Assembly: GCA_012274445.1 (NCBI GenBank)
Contig: JAAROD010000081.1
Coordinates: 1,240,001 to 1,304,000, forward strand
Direction of reading: 5' to 3'
Length of the DNA stretch: 64,000 nucleotides
Source of the DNA: Sclerotiophoma versabilis
Taxonomy: Eukaryota > Ascomycota > Dothideomycetes > Pleosporales > Didymellaceae
Of the stretch, positions 44,980 through 57,155 are shown in pieces. The position numbers and the translations under genes were made by a program. Every line of letters starts with the position of its first letter. Position 1 is the stretch's first letter. The notes under the pieces are model-generated. The model ran no database searches, was not told where the DNA came from, and saw only the letters and a program-made list of their open reading frames with translations.

Positions 44980-46540
44980 ATGCGTCTACTGATCGAATCT
45001 CGCAAATTGACCATTGAGTGAGTGGGTGCTCCACGAATCTATCTTGCCTTTAGAGGTTAGAGGATTGACGATTGACGACGATAGACTGGCGGCGACCAAA
45101 CACACTACCGCCGATAGACCAGCTGCAGAGACATTCGCTTCAGATACTGCAACAAGAAAATCTCAAGTCGATCGATTCGATACGGAGTTCGTATCCTTTT
45201 CAGCAGACGACAAGGATTCTACCAGCACTTCGAATACGAGCGTGTACCAATATAGTCAGCTTCCACGTCGGAAAAGCATTCATAGACGCATCGGTCGATT
45301 ATTCCTCCGTATTTCCAGAATGTGTTCAGATGAACAGTGCAGCGCGTATGCTTATCAGTATGGAGGCGGCGCATCAGAACTGCCAGCAGGAGGATTGCCA
45401 ATCGAAGGTTCGACCTCGTTGTATGAGATGCCTGGGACCTTCCCTCGAGTTGAGCTCGAAGGCTCAGATATTCAGGAACCAGCCACTCGTTGTCATTTAA
45501 CGAACATGATATATATTCCTGAACACCTACGAGACTACTACAAGGCAAACCGGAATGCTACGCTTCGAAGAGCCGCCCCTATGTCAGTAGCGAATTTGTC
45601 GCAACTCCCACGTCTGGAAGTGCCGCAATCACAGCACTGCGTGCCAAGATTGATCTCGGATCATTCTCCTCTCACACCGTCATCAATCTCCCCGATTACG
45701 CCAGTACTAAATACAAAAGGCGAACATAAACAACACTCAAACTCGTATTTGTATCTGGATGCGATCTCACCCTGTACGATCCCCAAACAGAAACAGCTGT
45801 TTGCAAATTATGGATCTTGGGGATACCACACGCAATTATCTCCTGCGACGCCTTTCACAGCTAGTTCTTACCGGTCATCGAATGCCACGACCCCGATCTC
45901 AGCCCAATCCTCGTCCGCCTCCAGCTCTTTCCAGCCTTGGTCGCAAATGAAAACAAGGCAACCGCCGCCGACGTACTCGCAAGCCTATTCTCCCATGAAC
46001 TACAACGAGAGCACGGGTGATGCGATGGTCGCTGAAGCGACCCCATGGCAAACCAACGTTAATGTTCAGCCACACAGCTTCACCAACATTATACCAACAT
46101 TCCAAATGCAAGACTACCGATCAAACGATCATATTATCTCCCGGCCCCGCGACCCATCTTCGCAGGCACAAAGTTGTTTCGAGAAATCAAGCCAACTGGA
46201 CACACTTCAACTACATTCCACGCCTCTGCAGTCCAGCCAAAAATATAACGATCCACCGCCAGCTTATGTTCCATTTGTCCCGGATCCGCAACCAGCTCCC
46301 ACAAACTCACAAGGTGACCCGCCGGCTGTGTGTCAGCAATGTGGGAAGATTTTTACCGGAAAATATGGACCGGGCAACTGCAGAAGACATGTTCAACAAA
46401 CTCATGGATCGATATTCGACAGACCAATCCATATTTGCAAGGTGTGCATGAAGACCTACAACCGTGCCGACGCCTTGAGGAAGCATCAGTGGAAGAAGCA
46501 TCGTCAAGAGGATGCGAGACCGCAAAAAAGAAGGAAATGA
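44980..46540 (+). CDS. Two-finger C2H2 zinc-finger protein (copy 1)
   Basis: Proposed exons 44980-45017 and 45061-46540, about 505 residues. The frame is open for 102 codons before its first internal ATG (45320), so coding must start upstream; an ATG at 44980 joined through a 43-bp intron (GTGAGT ... GGTTAG) restores a continuous frame MRLLIESRKLTIEGLTID. If this splice is wrong, the fallback start is 45320 (406 residues). The long middle is Ser/Gln/Pro/Tyr-rich and disordered. Two C2H2 fingers end the protein: CQQC...GNCRRHVQQTH and CKVC...DALRKHQWKKH, both CX2C type, with a basic tail (RPQKRRK). Probably a DNA-binding transcription factor. It shares finger signatures with the genes at 50331 and 57156. 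Confidence 0.75.
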
Positions 46541-49500
46541 TAATGATACGGACGTTCTCGTCAGAAGAGCTGTTGTTGCGCTTTGAATCTTGCGAAGAAC
46601 GAGCATCTTACGTTCTACTTTGATACCCAACTCTGTTCTGCTTTTTATAGACATAAATCACTGCAGCTGCAGATTAGCAAAGCAGATCCACTTCCAAATC
46701 GATACATATTTCGCAGAAAGCCAAAAGTAAAAATTAACATCACGTAAAGTGTTTGATGACAGCATGACTTCTTTCTGCACTTCACGCACTGGACGCCCAA
46801 ACAACTTACCACAAGAAAGCCTAAAACGGGCAACGCCGCTTCGTTGGACCACCATTTTCCATTTTCCATAATTGGTAATTTAAGCGTTGGAAAGCCGACA
46901 GAAGACAGCAGCCCAATCTTAGGTCGCATTTGCGGGAGCTAAAGGGACAGCATGTCACAAACGCGCTAAGGTCGAACGTCCCTTGACCGTTCGGGCCTTT
47001 CGGTAGCACTCCGCGGAAGGTGTCAACAGCTGGGATGTAATTCATGACGATGTGCCAGGCGGAGCCGGAGTGATACACAGGCCCGAATGAACAACGTTGT
47101 AAAAAGTCGGTGAAAGTCACAACTTCACCTGAAATGCTGGCGACGCTTGAACCCTGCTGGCAAGATTCATGTGGCAGATCAAGGCCAAATTGGAAGCTAG
47201 TGCGGCTCTGCGATGTTTGGTGTGCCACACCACACGCCTGGCCTTTGCTCAGCCATCACACGCCGCGGCACGGCCTTCCGCAGGCCTGTCTTCGAGACGT
47301 ATGTTAAGATCTGTGTTAAGTGCAGGGATGGTTCCAATTGCGCTAACTCGCCGGAGCTGACGCTTCTTGCGTCGTCGAAAGTTACTCTACTGGGGCGATT
47401 CATTCCTCTTTGGGCAAGGAAAACGCACTGAAGGATGTACAGCGGCGCATCTTGCGTTCACTTGTCCTAGCATGAGTGCCAGATGTGGCCGAGAGGGTTG
47501 TCGTTTTGCAGAAGGCCCGAACATGCTCAGTTGCATGCATATGGGCCCACTGTGGGGAATCTAGCTTGCTTTCATCCCGGGGTCTGTGAACCTGGGCTGT
47601 GCGTTGAGGTGAACGCAAAAGTTCACGGACCGGGGAATCCAACCTCGATCTTGAGAGCGGTGCTAGAGTGAGGCTTCCCCAGCAAAGGCTTTGCTGAGGT
47701 TTAAGTACTGCCTGATGGTCTGAGCGCCTACACAGGCAGATTCCTATGACCTCATTTGGTAACACCTACTCAGGAACAGGGGGCGTTCGATAGAGCGGAA
47801 ATCCAAATTATGGACAATCACCATTCAAAGCTCTATCGTACCCTAAAGCGGTTGATCTGGAGACTTGATCAGGAGTGGTGTTTGGTGGTGCCTGGAGAGT
47901 TAGTGGTGGAATATCTTTCTGTCGGCAAGGATAACCATGACAGTTCAGAAGCTGAAGTGTAGGTTGACTTCTGAGCACAGGCTCGAGGTCTGACGCTAGC
48001 TGCGCTCTCTTGGCAAGGCACTGCACCTTGCAAAGCGCCTCGGCGTGGTCGATGCTCAGATATCGATCTAGAACGTTACGAGCGTCTATCAGCATCTTCC
48101 ATCAAGGCACTTCTTGCGCAATTCATAGACCACTACCCATGCCCTTGACGGGTCAACAACCGTGTCCTTACAGAAGGATTGGTCCATGTATATCCGTGTC
48201 GTATGTTGTGGGCAGTGATCCCGTCGATTTAGCGTCAAAATGCGTTGAAACATTGTAAACTGTGTCTCTGGAGGATGTTGCGGCCCAATCGATGGGATCC
48301 CGGTGGTCTGATGGGAGTCGTTGCGGGAATACGACATACAAGACTTTGCCAAAGCCAAGCCCGGAACGCGGAAGGTGTGGCTGGCTGCTGCTTTCCCAGG
48401 CGAGTTTTGCGAGGCTTCTTCAATGCACCAACGCCGAGAAAGCCTAGGCTCATCCTGCACGACTTGCTTTTTTTCCCTTGACAGCGGAATGTTATCGGAA
48501 GACAATTAGTGAAAGCGTCCTGTGAGTCTGATTACACTGGCACCTTGTTCCGACCGCAATATTTTGGCATACCACGTTCATCGCCTCTAAGCACGTCGTA
48601 CTTGTTCTCACCATCAGATAAGTAGGGATATAACCGATTGAGCTTGCATTGAAGTCTACACGGGGCGTTCGAGTGCTCTGCGCGCAGTGATGCGGTTCTA
48701 TAACATCTGTCATGCAGCAAGACTATCGCACGCGCGAACTCCTTGTTGTATATTTGGATGTGCATCCAGGAGCATGGATGTTCGTGCAAGCATCAGAAAA
48801 TACTGACAACCTATCGCAACGCAGGGGAAACGCGGGGTAAAGCTGCGTATTCAAGTGACTTCGTAAAAGCTACTGGAAGTACGCGCGAGCACGGAGCTGG
48901 AAAGGTCGGTGAGTCCTGGGTTCTGGCTATGCAGTAGTATCTGCCCCTGCATTCGTGATCGACTCAGACTCTCATAAGGGAGTCGCTGCTCGTGTTGGCA
49001 ATCTCTTCGGATCTGTCTGATCTTGATCACCTGTATGATACGCGTCATTGGCGTGATTTCGCTCGGATGCTTTTCTCCACATCCTGCCTGGAGCGTCTTC
49101 CATCAGCCACAGCCGGTGTTCTTTAGCTTGTTGGCTGTTACCGGGATAACTGATTGCCATACCAACTCACGACGTTTCGACACACGAACTACCTCCGTTC
49201 CACGTACTCCGGCGCTAGCATAAGCTATCGACCGTGCGAGTGACACAGAGGACCTGCTTGGCAAGAGGGGGCAGCGTCGCGGACATGGGTAGTCGGGGGG
49301 CTGTGGTACGTACCATCCACGATTCGGATGGTTGACGTGGCGCGGACAGGATACCCATTGTAAAGGCTGTTCCCTGGGGTGAGTATGACTCCAGGCAGCC
49401 TATGTATTGCCGTAGATTCATAACTGATACGAGCCCGTTCAACTATCTCATTTAGTTGCAAGTCGTTGATGCTTGAATTCTCCATCGCTGGCGCTAGCTG

Positions 49501-50330
49501 GGGTCATTTGCTTCCAAGCTCATACATTGGTCTACAGGTGCAGAACCAAGCAGGAGGACTACAATCCGGTCATTCATATTTTGCCACCGCCGCCCAACGC
49601 TGCTTTACTCATTCTTATTCTTATTCTTCATCTTTTAGCACTTCTCGTTCGGTAGGACAGTACTTCCGTAACCGATTCTCATCTGCACGCCGTTATAGCC
49701 TGTCAGCCATCCCTTAGAGGATTCCTCGACCATACTGCAGACACTCAAATAGGTAAGGTCACTTCCACGAGGTTGTTTCCTTGTCGAAAACACCAAAACG
49801 TACTAGAATCCCTGTTGCCTTTGTCACCGCTGCCGTAACAGCATGTTTCTACTGCTGACGTTTGCAGTGTCTTCTTCCCCGTATGCGCGACTATCAAGAC
49901 AGCTGCAACGTTGTTGTCGAGTCCGATCTGGAAGTAAACTTATCGTCATAAATTTACAAAACGCTCGCGTATCGTTGCCTGCTGGTAGCACGCCCTTTTT
50001 CTGTTTTGGCTCCAACTCTTACACACTTGAGCTGGAGGTTGCCCGGAGCTCCGCTGCCAGTAAAGGTTAACCGACTACCACTTGAGAGAACCAATCCGCA
50101 CTTACGAAATCTGCCCGAGCTCTACGACGCCAGAGATCATCCACTATCAACGTTAACAAATCTATCTGAGTAAGACTTCATCGCAGGCCATCCTTAGTGT
50201 GAACGTTCAGGTTCCTCGGTCGGTATCCGGGACGTCTCTGAACGTAGCCGAAGCTTCGCCTGACGTATAGTACAGTTACTCGGACGTAGATCTTCACCCC
50301 TTGGGCGTTGAAGAGATAGCTTATACTGAC
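46541..50330. other. Gene-poor region, nothing convincing
   Basis: 3.8 kb between two zinc-finger genes. Every frame is short and none has a domain. A short pyrimidine repeat (TTATTC units) lies near 49610-49635. Much of it may be promoter, untranslated or decayed sequence. Confidence 0.45.
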
Positions 50331-51531
50331 ATGGAGTTCGAGGTTACCTCCGAAAATACTGCGGACGATATTGATAGTGTTGACTGGGAAGAGCTCACTA
50401 CCCTCGAAGATGAAGAAGAAATAGAGTCAAGATCCTATCCGCCGTTTCACGAATCCGGTCACTGGGTTCCAACGGCGAACTCCAACACTATAGAGGCGGA
50501 TCTGACAGGCATTGTCGGCCCCGATCGCACACATCACACGTCCAGCGCCGCACCCATGCACTCGGACGTGGCCTCAAATGACCCAGTCAGTACGCAACCA
50601 GGCTCGAGCGGACAATATCAATTGTCAGCGAGGCCCTTGGCCGACAACACGATGCAAATCTACGCCACGCAAGATTCTCAAAGGGGCAGGTATCCTCATA
50701 GCCTCACACCTTTTTCACAATATACCAGTGCGTACCCAGGCATAATGCTCCCAATCGAAGAGGGCCCGATGGCCAATGGAATGTTCCAAGAATCTTCTGT
50801 GCCAGGTCCACAACTATGGCATGAATATCAACCATTGTCAGAGCAAATCTACCCCAGGGACACAGGACTGTATCCTTTGACGCTGGAAGGATTTGAAGAT
50901 ATCCCATCGGCTCCACGACCGCTGAATGATGCGCCATGGTCTGGCCAAAGCAACAACCCAACACCAAGGGGTGGTACAGCGTATGGCCCGTATGGCGTGG
51001 TTCGTAATAACGACTCTTCGATATCGTATTACAGGCATACATCGGCATCGGCTTCGCCACAACGCCCACTTCCTATTGCGTCAGGCTATCATAATGCCCA
51101 CCCCGATGATGGTATGCTGGCTCCGTGGCCACAGGAGACAAACGTTATAGCTTCTCTCCAGGGTAGCCTTGGCAGGTAAGTCGCACCGACCATTTTGAAA
51201 CGACAAGCGCTGACGAGGTCCGAGGTCTCCAAGCCTCCGATCCGCTCCTGGAGCCCTTGAAAATGGATACCTGGCGCTCCCAGCCGACGCATCATCGCCA
51301 TCTCTATCCACAACTAGTACTCCTTCCAATTATCCAGACCCCTTGCCGTGTTCCGTGGGAGGTTGTACTGCTTGCTTCTCAGGAAAGTTTCGGCGGGGGA
51401 ACCAATGTCGACACCTTCGACGCGTGCATGGGAAATGGGGGTACATCTGTGGCATTGACGGATGCACCAAGTCTTACAGGAGGTCTGATGCCCGAAAAAA
51501 ACATTACCGTGAAAAGCACGGTGTACACTAG
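50331..51531 (+). CDS. Two-finger C2H2 zinc-finger protein (copy 2)
   Basis: Two exons, 50331-51175 and 51225-51531; the 49-bp intron has donor GTAAGT, a GCTGAC branch near 51209 and acceptor TCCGAG, phase 2. Length is about 383 residues. The N-terminus is acidic (MEFEVTSENTADDIDS) and the middle is Pro/Ser/Tyr/Gln-rich. Two fingers lie at the extreme C-terminus: CSVGGC...GNQCRHLRRVH and CGIDGC...SDARKKHYREKH, both CX4C. The protein stops three residues after the last finger histidine. Likely a nuclear DNA-binding protein; target genes unknown. The intron sits a little before the fingers at the same phase as in the copy at 57156, supporting common descent. Confidence 0.82.
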
Positions 51532-54500
51532 TCAATTTCCAGTTCATCGTCGTTGCACAATGGCATGAAAGAGTACCGATGCTGGTAATCGGTCACGAGC
51601 CATTCCAAACGCAGCAATCTCGAAACTCCTCTCCTCGGTGAAGACTGTTTCAGCGAGACCGTCGACCCCCACAGTAGGTTCATCATTCCAGCTCTTTCGA
51701 TCTGTGTTCCTTTTACGAGACTACTCATGTTGCGCGGAGTCATGTATGCATCGAGATTTATCGTTTCTTAGATTCGGTTTCAAGACTGGAAATGTTCAGC
51801 TGTTCGGCCGTTCTTTGGTTGTGCTATAGGTGTATTTCAAAGGATTTTGCTATCGGCGTTACGTACGCTTATTGCATACGTTCGGAATTTCTTGGAAGAC
51901 CGCCCGGTGATGGCATAGTAGACAGGCATAGCGGGGGTAGACCATGGTTGCATGGCATTTCTGGCGTCTCTTGCGTTCTGGGAAAAGATTGTATGGCTAA
52001 CAGGATTGAGGTGGGGAAGGCTCCAAGTTAACGGGCGTGCTCCGCGCTTTCTTTGTCTATACCTGTCGCGACTGTTATGAAATAGCACCGTTCTTCAATC
52101 CTACCGCCTTGAGTCTTTATGTTTCAGTGTGACCCAGGTCTCAATTTGGCATAGTCCAGGCGGTAACGATCGTCGAGCTCAACGACCGGCGACTCACCTC
52201 TTCAAAGCAGTCGCAAGCTTGAGATTCAGCCCATTTAAAACGCACCAGGTGTTGCGACCACCAAGAAGGGTCTTGTATGCGAGAGTGTATCTAGGTAAAT
52301 CGATCCATGATGTCCTTCACCTGTCGGCAGTTCTAACCACAGCATGTGATGAACAACCCACTATTTGGTCCTCTGTCGATACGGTCCTCTGTCAATACGG
52401 TCCTCATCCTTGTTCAAGATGCTGGGAGGTGGTCCGACTTGCTGTTGCTATGTGAGAAGCTTCGGGCACTTCTCTCTCCAGAGCCTGTTGCCGACGTTCG
52501 GGGTATACAACTCAGTCTGAAGATCCAGAGCATAAATGATGTGAGGAGAGCATGGAAGGGATAGGGGAGCAGAAAAAGAACGGCGACTGAGAAGATCTTG
52601 AGCATCTCTGCACTAGCTCCAGGGCATCCATCGTGGCTGCAGGGTATCCGATAGGCTCGAAAAAGTTTCGTGTTGCCTCTGTACAGCTCATTTATGCTTT
52701 TCCTACCCCCGAGGCGAATGACACTGTCCATTCAAGTAGAAGAATCCCGTCGAGCCCGGTCAACAAACAGGAATTTATATGGACATCAATGCGCACCGAC
52801 ATGCCGCTACGTGCTGCCTAGTTGGCAGTTTTGCATGTGATTTCCCAGAATCGACTGTAGCCTATACTCAATCATGATTCATGAGCTCACATTGGTGAGT
52901 GGCGTAAGCCTGAGCTTGTGTTTGCCTCCACAGTCATCGTTCTGACCGAACAGCAGGGTTGTAAGCCGCTAGTAATTGCTTCCAACCCAATGGTTTTAGC
53001 CAGGACGAGACAAGCTCAGCTCGCTGACTCCCTGTAGTACGGCCAGAAACGTCATCTTGAGACCGAACACTTTCTTTCGAGTCGCCATCGGACCTGAATC
53101 TAGAGAGTCCAAGACGCGACACAGCCACAATGTGCAGACCACCATACCACCTGCAAGCTTAGACTCGGACACACGCGACAGCAACTTGTCACTCGACAAG
53201 AATGGCAAAATATGAGGTTCTCCTCTTGGCTTGTCCAAGCAACACATCAGGAGTACCCTTAGTCGTCGATGAAGATGTCAGGCTGATGGCGCATTCGATC
53301 CAGGGTTATGGGAGGCTCCTAGCCTATCAGTAACAACAATTTATACTCATCCAAACACACTTGATCTCCTCGATGACTCAATTCCTTTGGGTTCTCTCAG
53401 ACTGCCGCACCCTCCAAACTTTGGGCAAGTGCCTATTTGCCTCCATGACCCAACCAACGCGCAAAGGTAGCTCTTGCGAACCAACTCTTGATATCGCAAC
53501 CTAGAAGGTGACAACGCAGCGCTGAAAGACGCTGAAGAGCCCAACAGAACTGATTTGTTGCCCAATAGAACGCTACCTCGTAGACGAAAAGGGAGATGTA
53601 TCCGAAATCTTTCAGCTTCAAGCGCAGCAGCTCCTTATATGTGGCAGTAAGCCCGGCTATGCATATCCAATACTCTTTGTCAAAGATTCTACTCACTGGA
53701 GCCAAACAACCCAAAGTGCTCGGATGTCCGCTCTCCCTTCCTAAGTCGACCAAAGTAGTGGTTCGAGGACCTAAAGTTATCCCACAGAAGGGTTGGCGCT
53801 ACTATGAGTATTTCAGCAAGGCGTTTCTGTGGGAAAATGGTAGTGGGTGAGAAAGGGCTCATGTACGTTTGAACAAGGTTTTAATGTCTCAGTGTTGCCT
53901 TGTTTTCTCCAATACTAGTAAACTGGTCGGCAGGGGCATCTTCTATACCATGTGACAAGCTTGTGATCAACATCGGGATTGAAGTGCACAGCTGTCGGCT
54001 ATCCCATTGGTGCATCAAGTTCCAATGTTGCAACGTATGTTTTATCCGCAGCCTATGAGTCCGGTAGCCATGTACAAGCGATCAACGATCTAATAATCAC
54101 TGTGGAAAGTGAAGATGGCATCTAAATTTCTCAAGACACTTATGCATTAATACTCTCCGAGCTCGTAGACGTTGGATGCTTTTCGTTTCGAACTCCCTTC
54201 GAAATAATGGTCAAGTGCAGTGTCATTCTGAAACTTCAACGCCATGTATGCTGCCTTTGAACTATTGCTCGCCTTGCGCTTTTTTAGTTGTTCATGACTG
54301 AAGGCTTTTTCGACTGGAGGTTTGGAGGTTTGAGCCCTTGGGTTTGAGATTATTTTTCTCTCTCGACGCCTTCTTTTACTGTGTTGTTTATAATGTCCTG
54401 GATCTTGTGGCCTATTACTAATTCGTTTTAAACAGTTCCTCAATTCCGGCTTACTCAGACAGCCGTGTGAAGACGCTTCGTAGACGGTGAAGTTGTTGCT

Positions 54501-55509
54501 GGACCATAGCTCTGGAGTCTCATTAAAGTCAACACCATCTACAACGGTTTGGATCAGAGAGCACACTTTGGTTCGGGCCGCTCCTAAAGAAATAACGGCG
54601 AGTCAAAATCGCAGATCTCCACGAGTCAGGGTTGGTATTACGCAAGTTGGTGGCTGGACTAGTTCCCCGGGGCTATCCAGCCGAGATGAAATGCGGCAAG
54701 AACAGCGACAATCAAACCCTGGTCGGTGAAGACGCCATGAATCTGCACACTTTCAGCCAGTGCTGAAGGAATGATGTTGTGCTGCAGCCAGCTGACGAAT
54801 GATTAATATGCATTGTACGAGGTGACGGCGAGAGTGGGTGCAGCAAACAGGAGGGGTCATGCGGATTGAGTATGAGGAGGCGCCTCCCGCGCATTGCGAA
54901 CACAAGTCTGAGCAAAATGATTGCTGGGGTTTCAGCGCAGATGTTATTTGAACTTTGACAAAGTACTGCAGTTTTCTGCGGCCCGGCTCTGGCGCTTGAC
55001 GCAATCAACGGATAGGAGATCGCATTCAACCTCGCTAAACCTTACCAGCTCGAGCAAGGTCCTCAGGCCCGCTTCAGCCTCGCCCCCAGTCGTGCCTTAG
55101 CTGCCTGAGGTTGATACACCCTCGTCTATACAGGACAGCAAAGGCGCCTACTTATGCATCCACGTCCACTCCACAGCAACGGACGATAGCCGGGGTAGGC
55201 GAGGTATAGACCTCAATCCTACCACTTAAGCAATGTCGGAACCTGCTCGAGCTAAACACTGTACATGCGTCTGTATGCGCCATCGGAAGGTCAGACCCGT
55301 ATTCGTACCTCCCCTCTACAGCAAGGTGTGAAGATTGTAAAGACTTAGGAATCCTTTGAGCAATGTATACGTTGCGGAATTACCGGCAGGCGAATGCTTA
55401 GTATATCAGCGGCAAGATATTCCAATTGCGCTATGTCATTTTGCAGTATCGATGCCCTCATGTGCTTGAGACTATATAGAATGGAGAAGTTGCCCGAGAT
55501 CGTTATGTA
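51532..55509. other. Gene-poor region, nothing convincing
   Basis: About 4 kb of interrupted frames. A short direct repeat (GGTCCTCTGTCRATAC, two copies plus a partial third) lies at 52367-52405. No transposase or reverse transcriptase residues were recognised. Confidence 0.45.
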
Positions 55510-55981
55510 CTAGTAGGTATAGTGGCTTGCAGCACCTGGCGCTGAGGCTTCAGTGTGGTCATTCCTATGGACGTCGAAGGCTCCACCGACAATGAAACCA
55601 AGATCTCCCATTCCAACCCACCCAGGTGGACAGAGGCGATACGCGGCACGCAGGAAGCCCTTTCTTAGAACTGCCGCGTGGCGCGCAGGATCCAACAAGA
55701 ACTAAATACAGCCTGTTCCTCATTTTGAAGTAGGTTTGGTTTCCCCTTAACACCTTTAGACAGACAGAGTTGTCAGTCATTGCGGTACTATTTCCACATA
55801 CCATTCTCTGCAACTGATCCATATACTCTCGTCCGGTGTATTCGTCGTCTCTATACCGCTGCGTTTTCGGCGCACCATTGTCCTCCGTGTTTGACCTTCC
55901 TCGGGTGTGAAACAACTTGATCGCGTCTGCATGTGTCTCTGCTGGCATATCGTCACAGGAGAGGTATTTAGTCAATCCCAT
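55510..55981 (-). CDS. Candidate small hypothetical gene
   Basis: Possible two-exon gene: 55802-55981 and 55510-55701, 123 residues, with a 100-bp intron (donor GTATGT, CTGAC branch in the middle, acceptor TATTTAG, phase 0 both sides). An alternative splice at CTAAAG (55754) also keeps the frame open and gives a different C-terminus. The protein begins MGLTKYLSCDDMPAETHAD and ends with a stretch containing RLCPPGWVGMGDLGFIVGG. No family is recognised. It is the only spliced candidate in this gene-poor stretch. It may be a remnant of a larger gene. Confidence 0.3.
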
Positions 55982-57155
55982 ACCCGCTGAAAGAATCTAG
56001 CCATCACATCGTCGACCCTTTACCATCCTACCTTGCCAGCTAAGGCCATGCTTGGTCTCATCACGTTCAACCCATACATTGCCAGCTTGATGCTGCCGCC
56101 GAGTTACGAAGAGCAAGCGAGCGCTTCGACACGAGTCGCTTCGGAACGAGGCATGGGCCTGTAGATCACGTGAGCGTTACAGTGCAGCCATCGAAAGGCT
56201 CACCGCAATGGCAATAGTCTTTCTGGTCAGATTGACAAGTTGTCCTATGACGATTGCACAGCAATTCTCCTGGTGAGTTGTCAAGCAGAAAGCCTACCAC
56301 AGCACTGCCTCCTTAGCGTCATGGATCGTGGCGTTCGGGAGTCCTTCACACCTGTTTTCGGACCACGATCTCGTTTCGTTGAGCACACCGACATTTGGGT
56401 AGCCGACCAGAGTTCCACTCATGTCGTCGACAAGCAAAGGTCTTTCGTTCCGCGCTTCCCCGGTTGCGGGCTTCGGCGTTCCAGACGACATCTGCTCTCC
56501 CCACAGCTGCTCGCAGAGTTGGGGCCTGCTACAGCATCGTGACAGTCCTATCCCAAGGGAGTGTCCAAAAACAAAGTGAAGCGGAGCTAGGGTCGACAGC
56601 GAATCGTGATCACGTCGGCGCTGGAGGACCTCAGACGTTTAACTGCGCTTCCCTCTCCGCACTCTTGCTGGAGGTCGTGTCTTCCCCCTTCCCAGCGCGA
56701 CATTAACGCAGACACCTCCTGAAACCCTCCTGATCATCACAACTGCACCGTCCTTGCCAGCCTTCAGTTCAAACTGGGTGCAGCAACAAACTCCTCGAGT
56801 TTTCTCGTCCCAAGGCTGAGGAGACGTCACGTTCGTAATCGGCCGGGACCTTGGCGTTTGGACCCCTGTCCTTCCTTCCCACAACCTCACAACCATCCAC
56901 ACCCTCGACCCCGTCAAGCACTGATAACTTGATCCCTCTCTTTTAGTCTTCATAAAAAAACGCTTCGTTTAGCGATTTTGCCTCGCTGCTAGTGGCCTTG
57001 TCAACGTGGAGGACTCCCAGGCCTGCAGCAAGGAGGTACACGCCATCTTCCATCTCCTATCCGCACACACGATCGCTATAGTCTCCTGTTCATAACCGTC
57101 CGCCTCTTTGAAGTTTTCCCTAGTCCAATCGGAGCTATCCAGCTGCGTGCTCATC
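55982..57155. other. Intergenic region upstream of the third zinc-finger gene
   Basis: About 1.2 kb with no convincing gene. The last 400 bases are C/T-rich (CCTCTCTTTTAG, TCCTTCCTTCCC-like), as in promoters and leaders. Confidence 0.45.
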
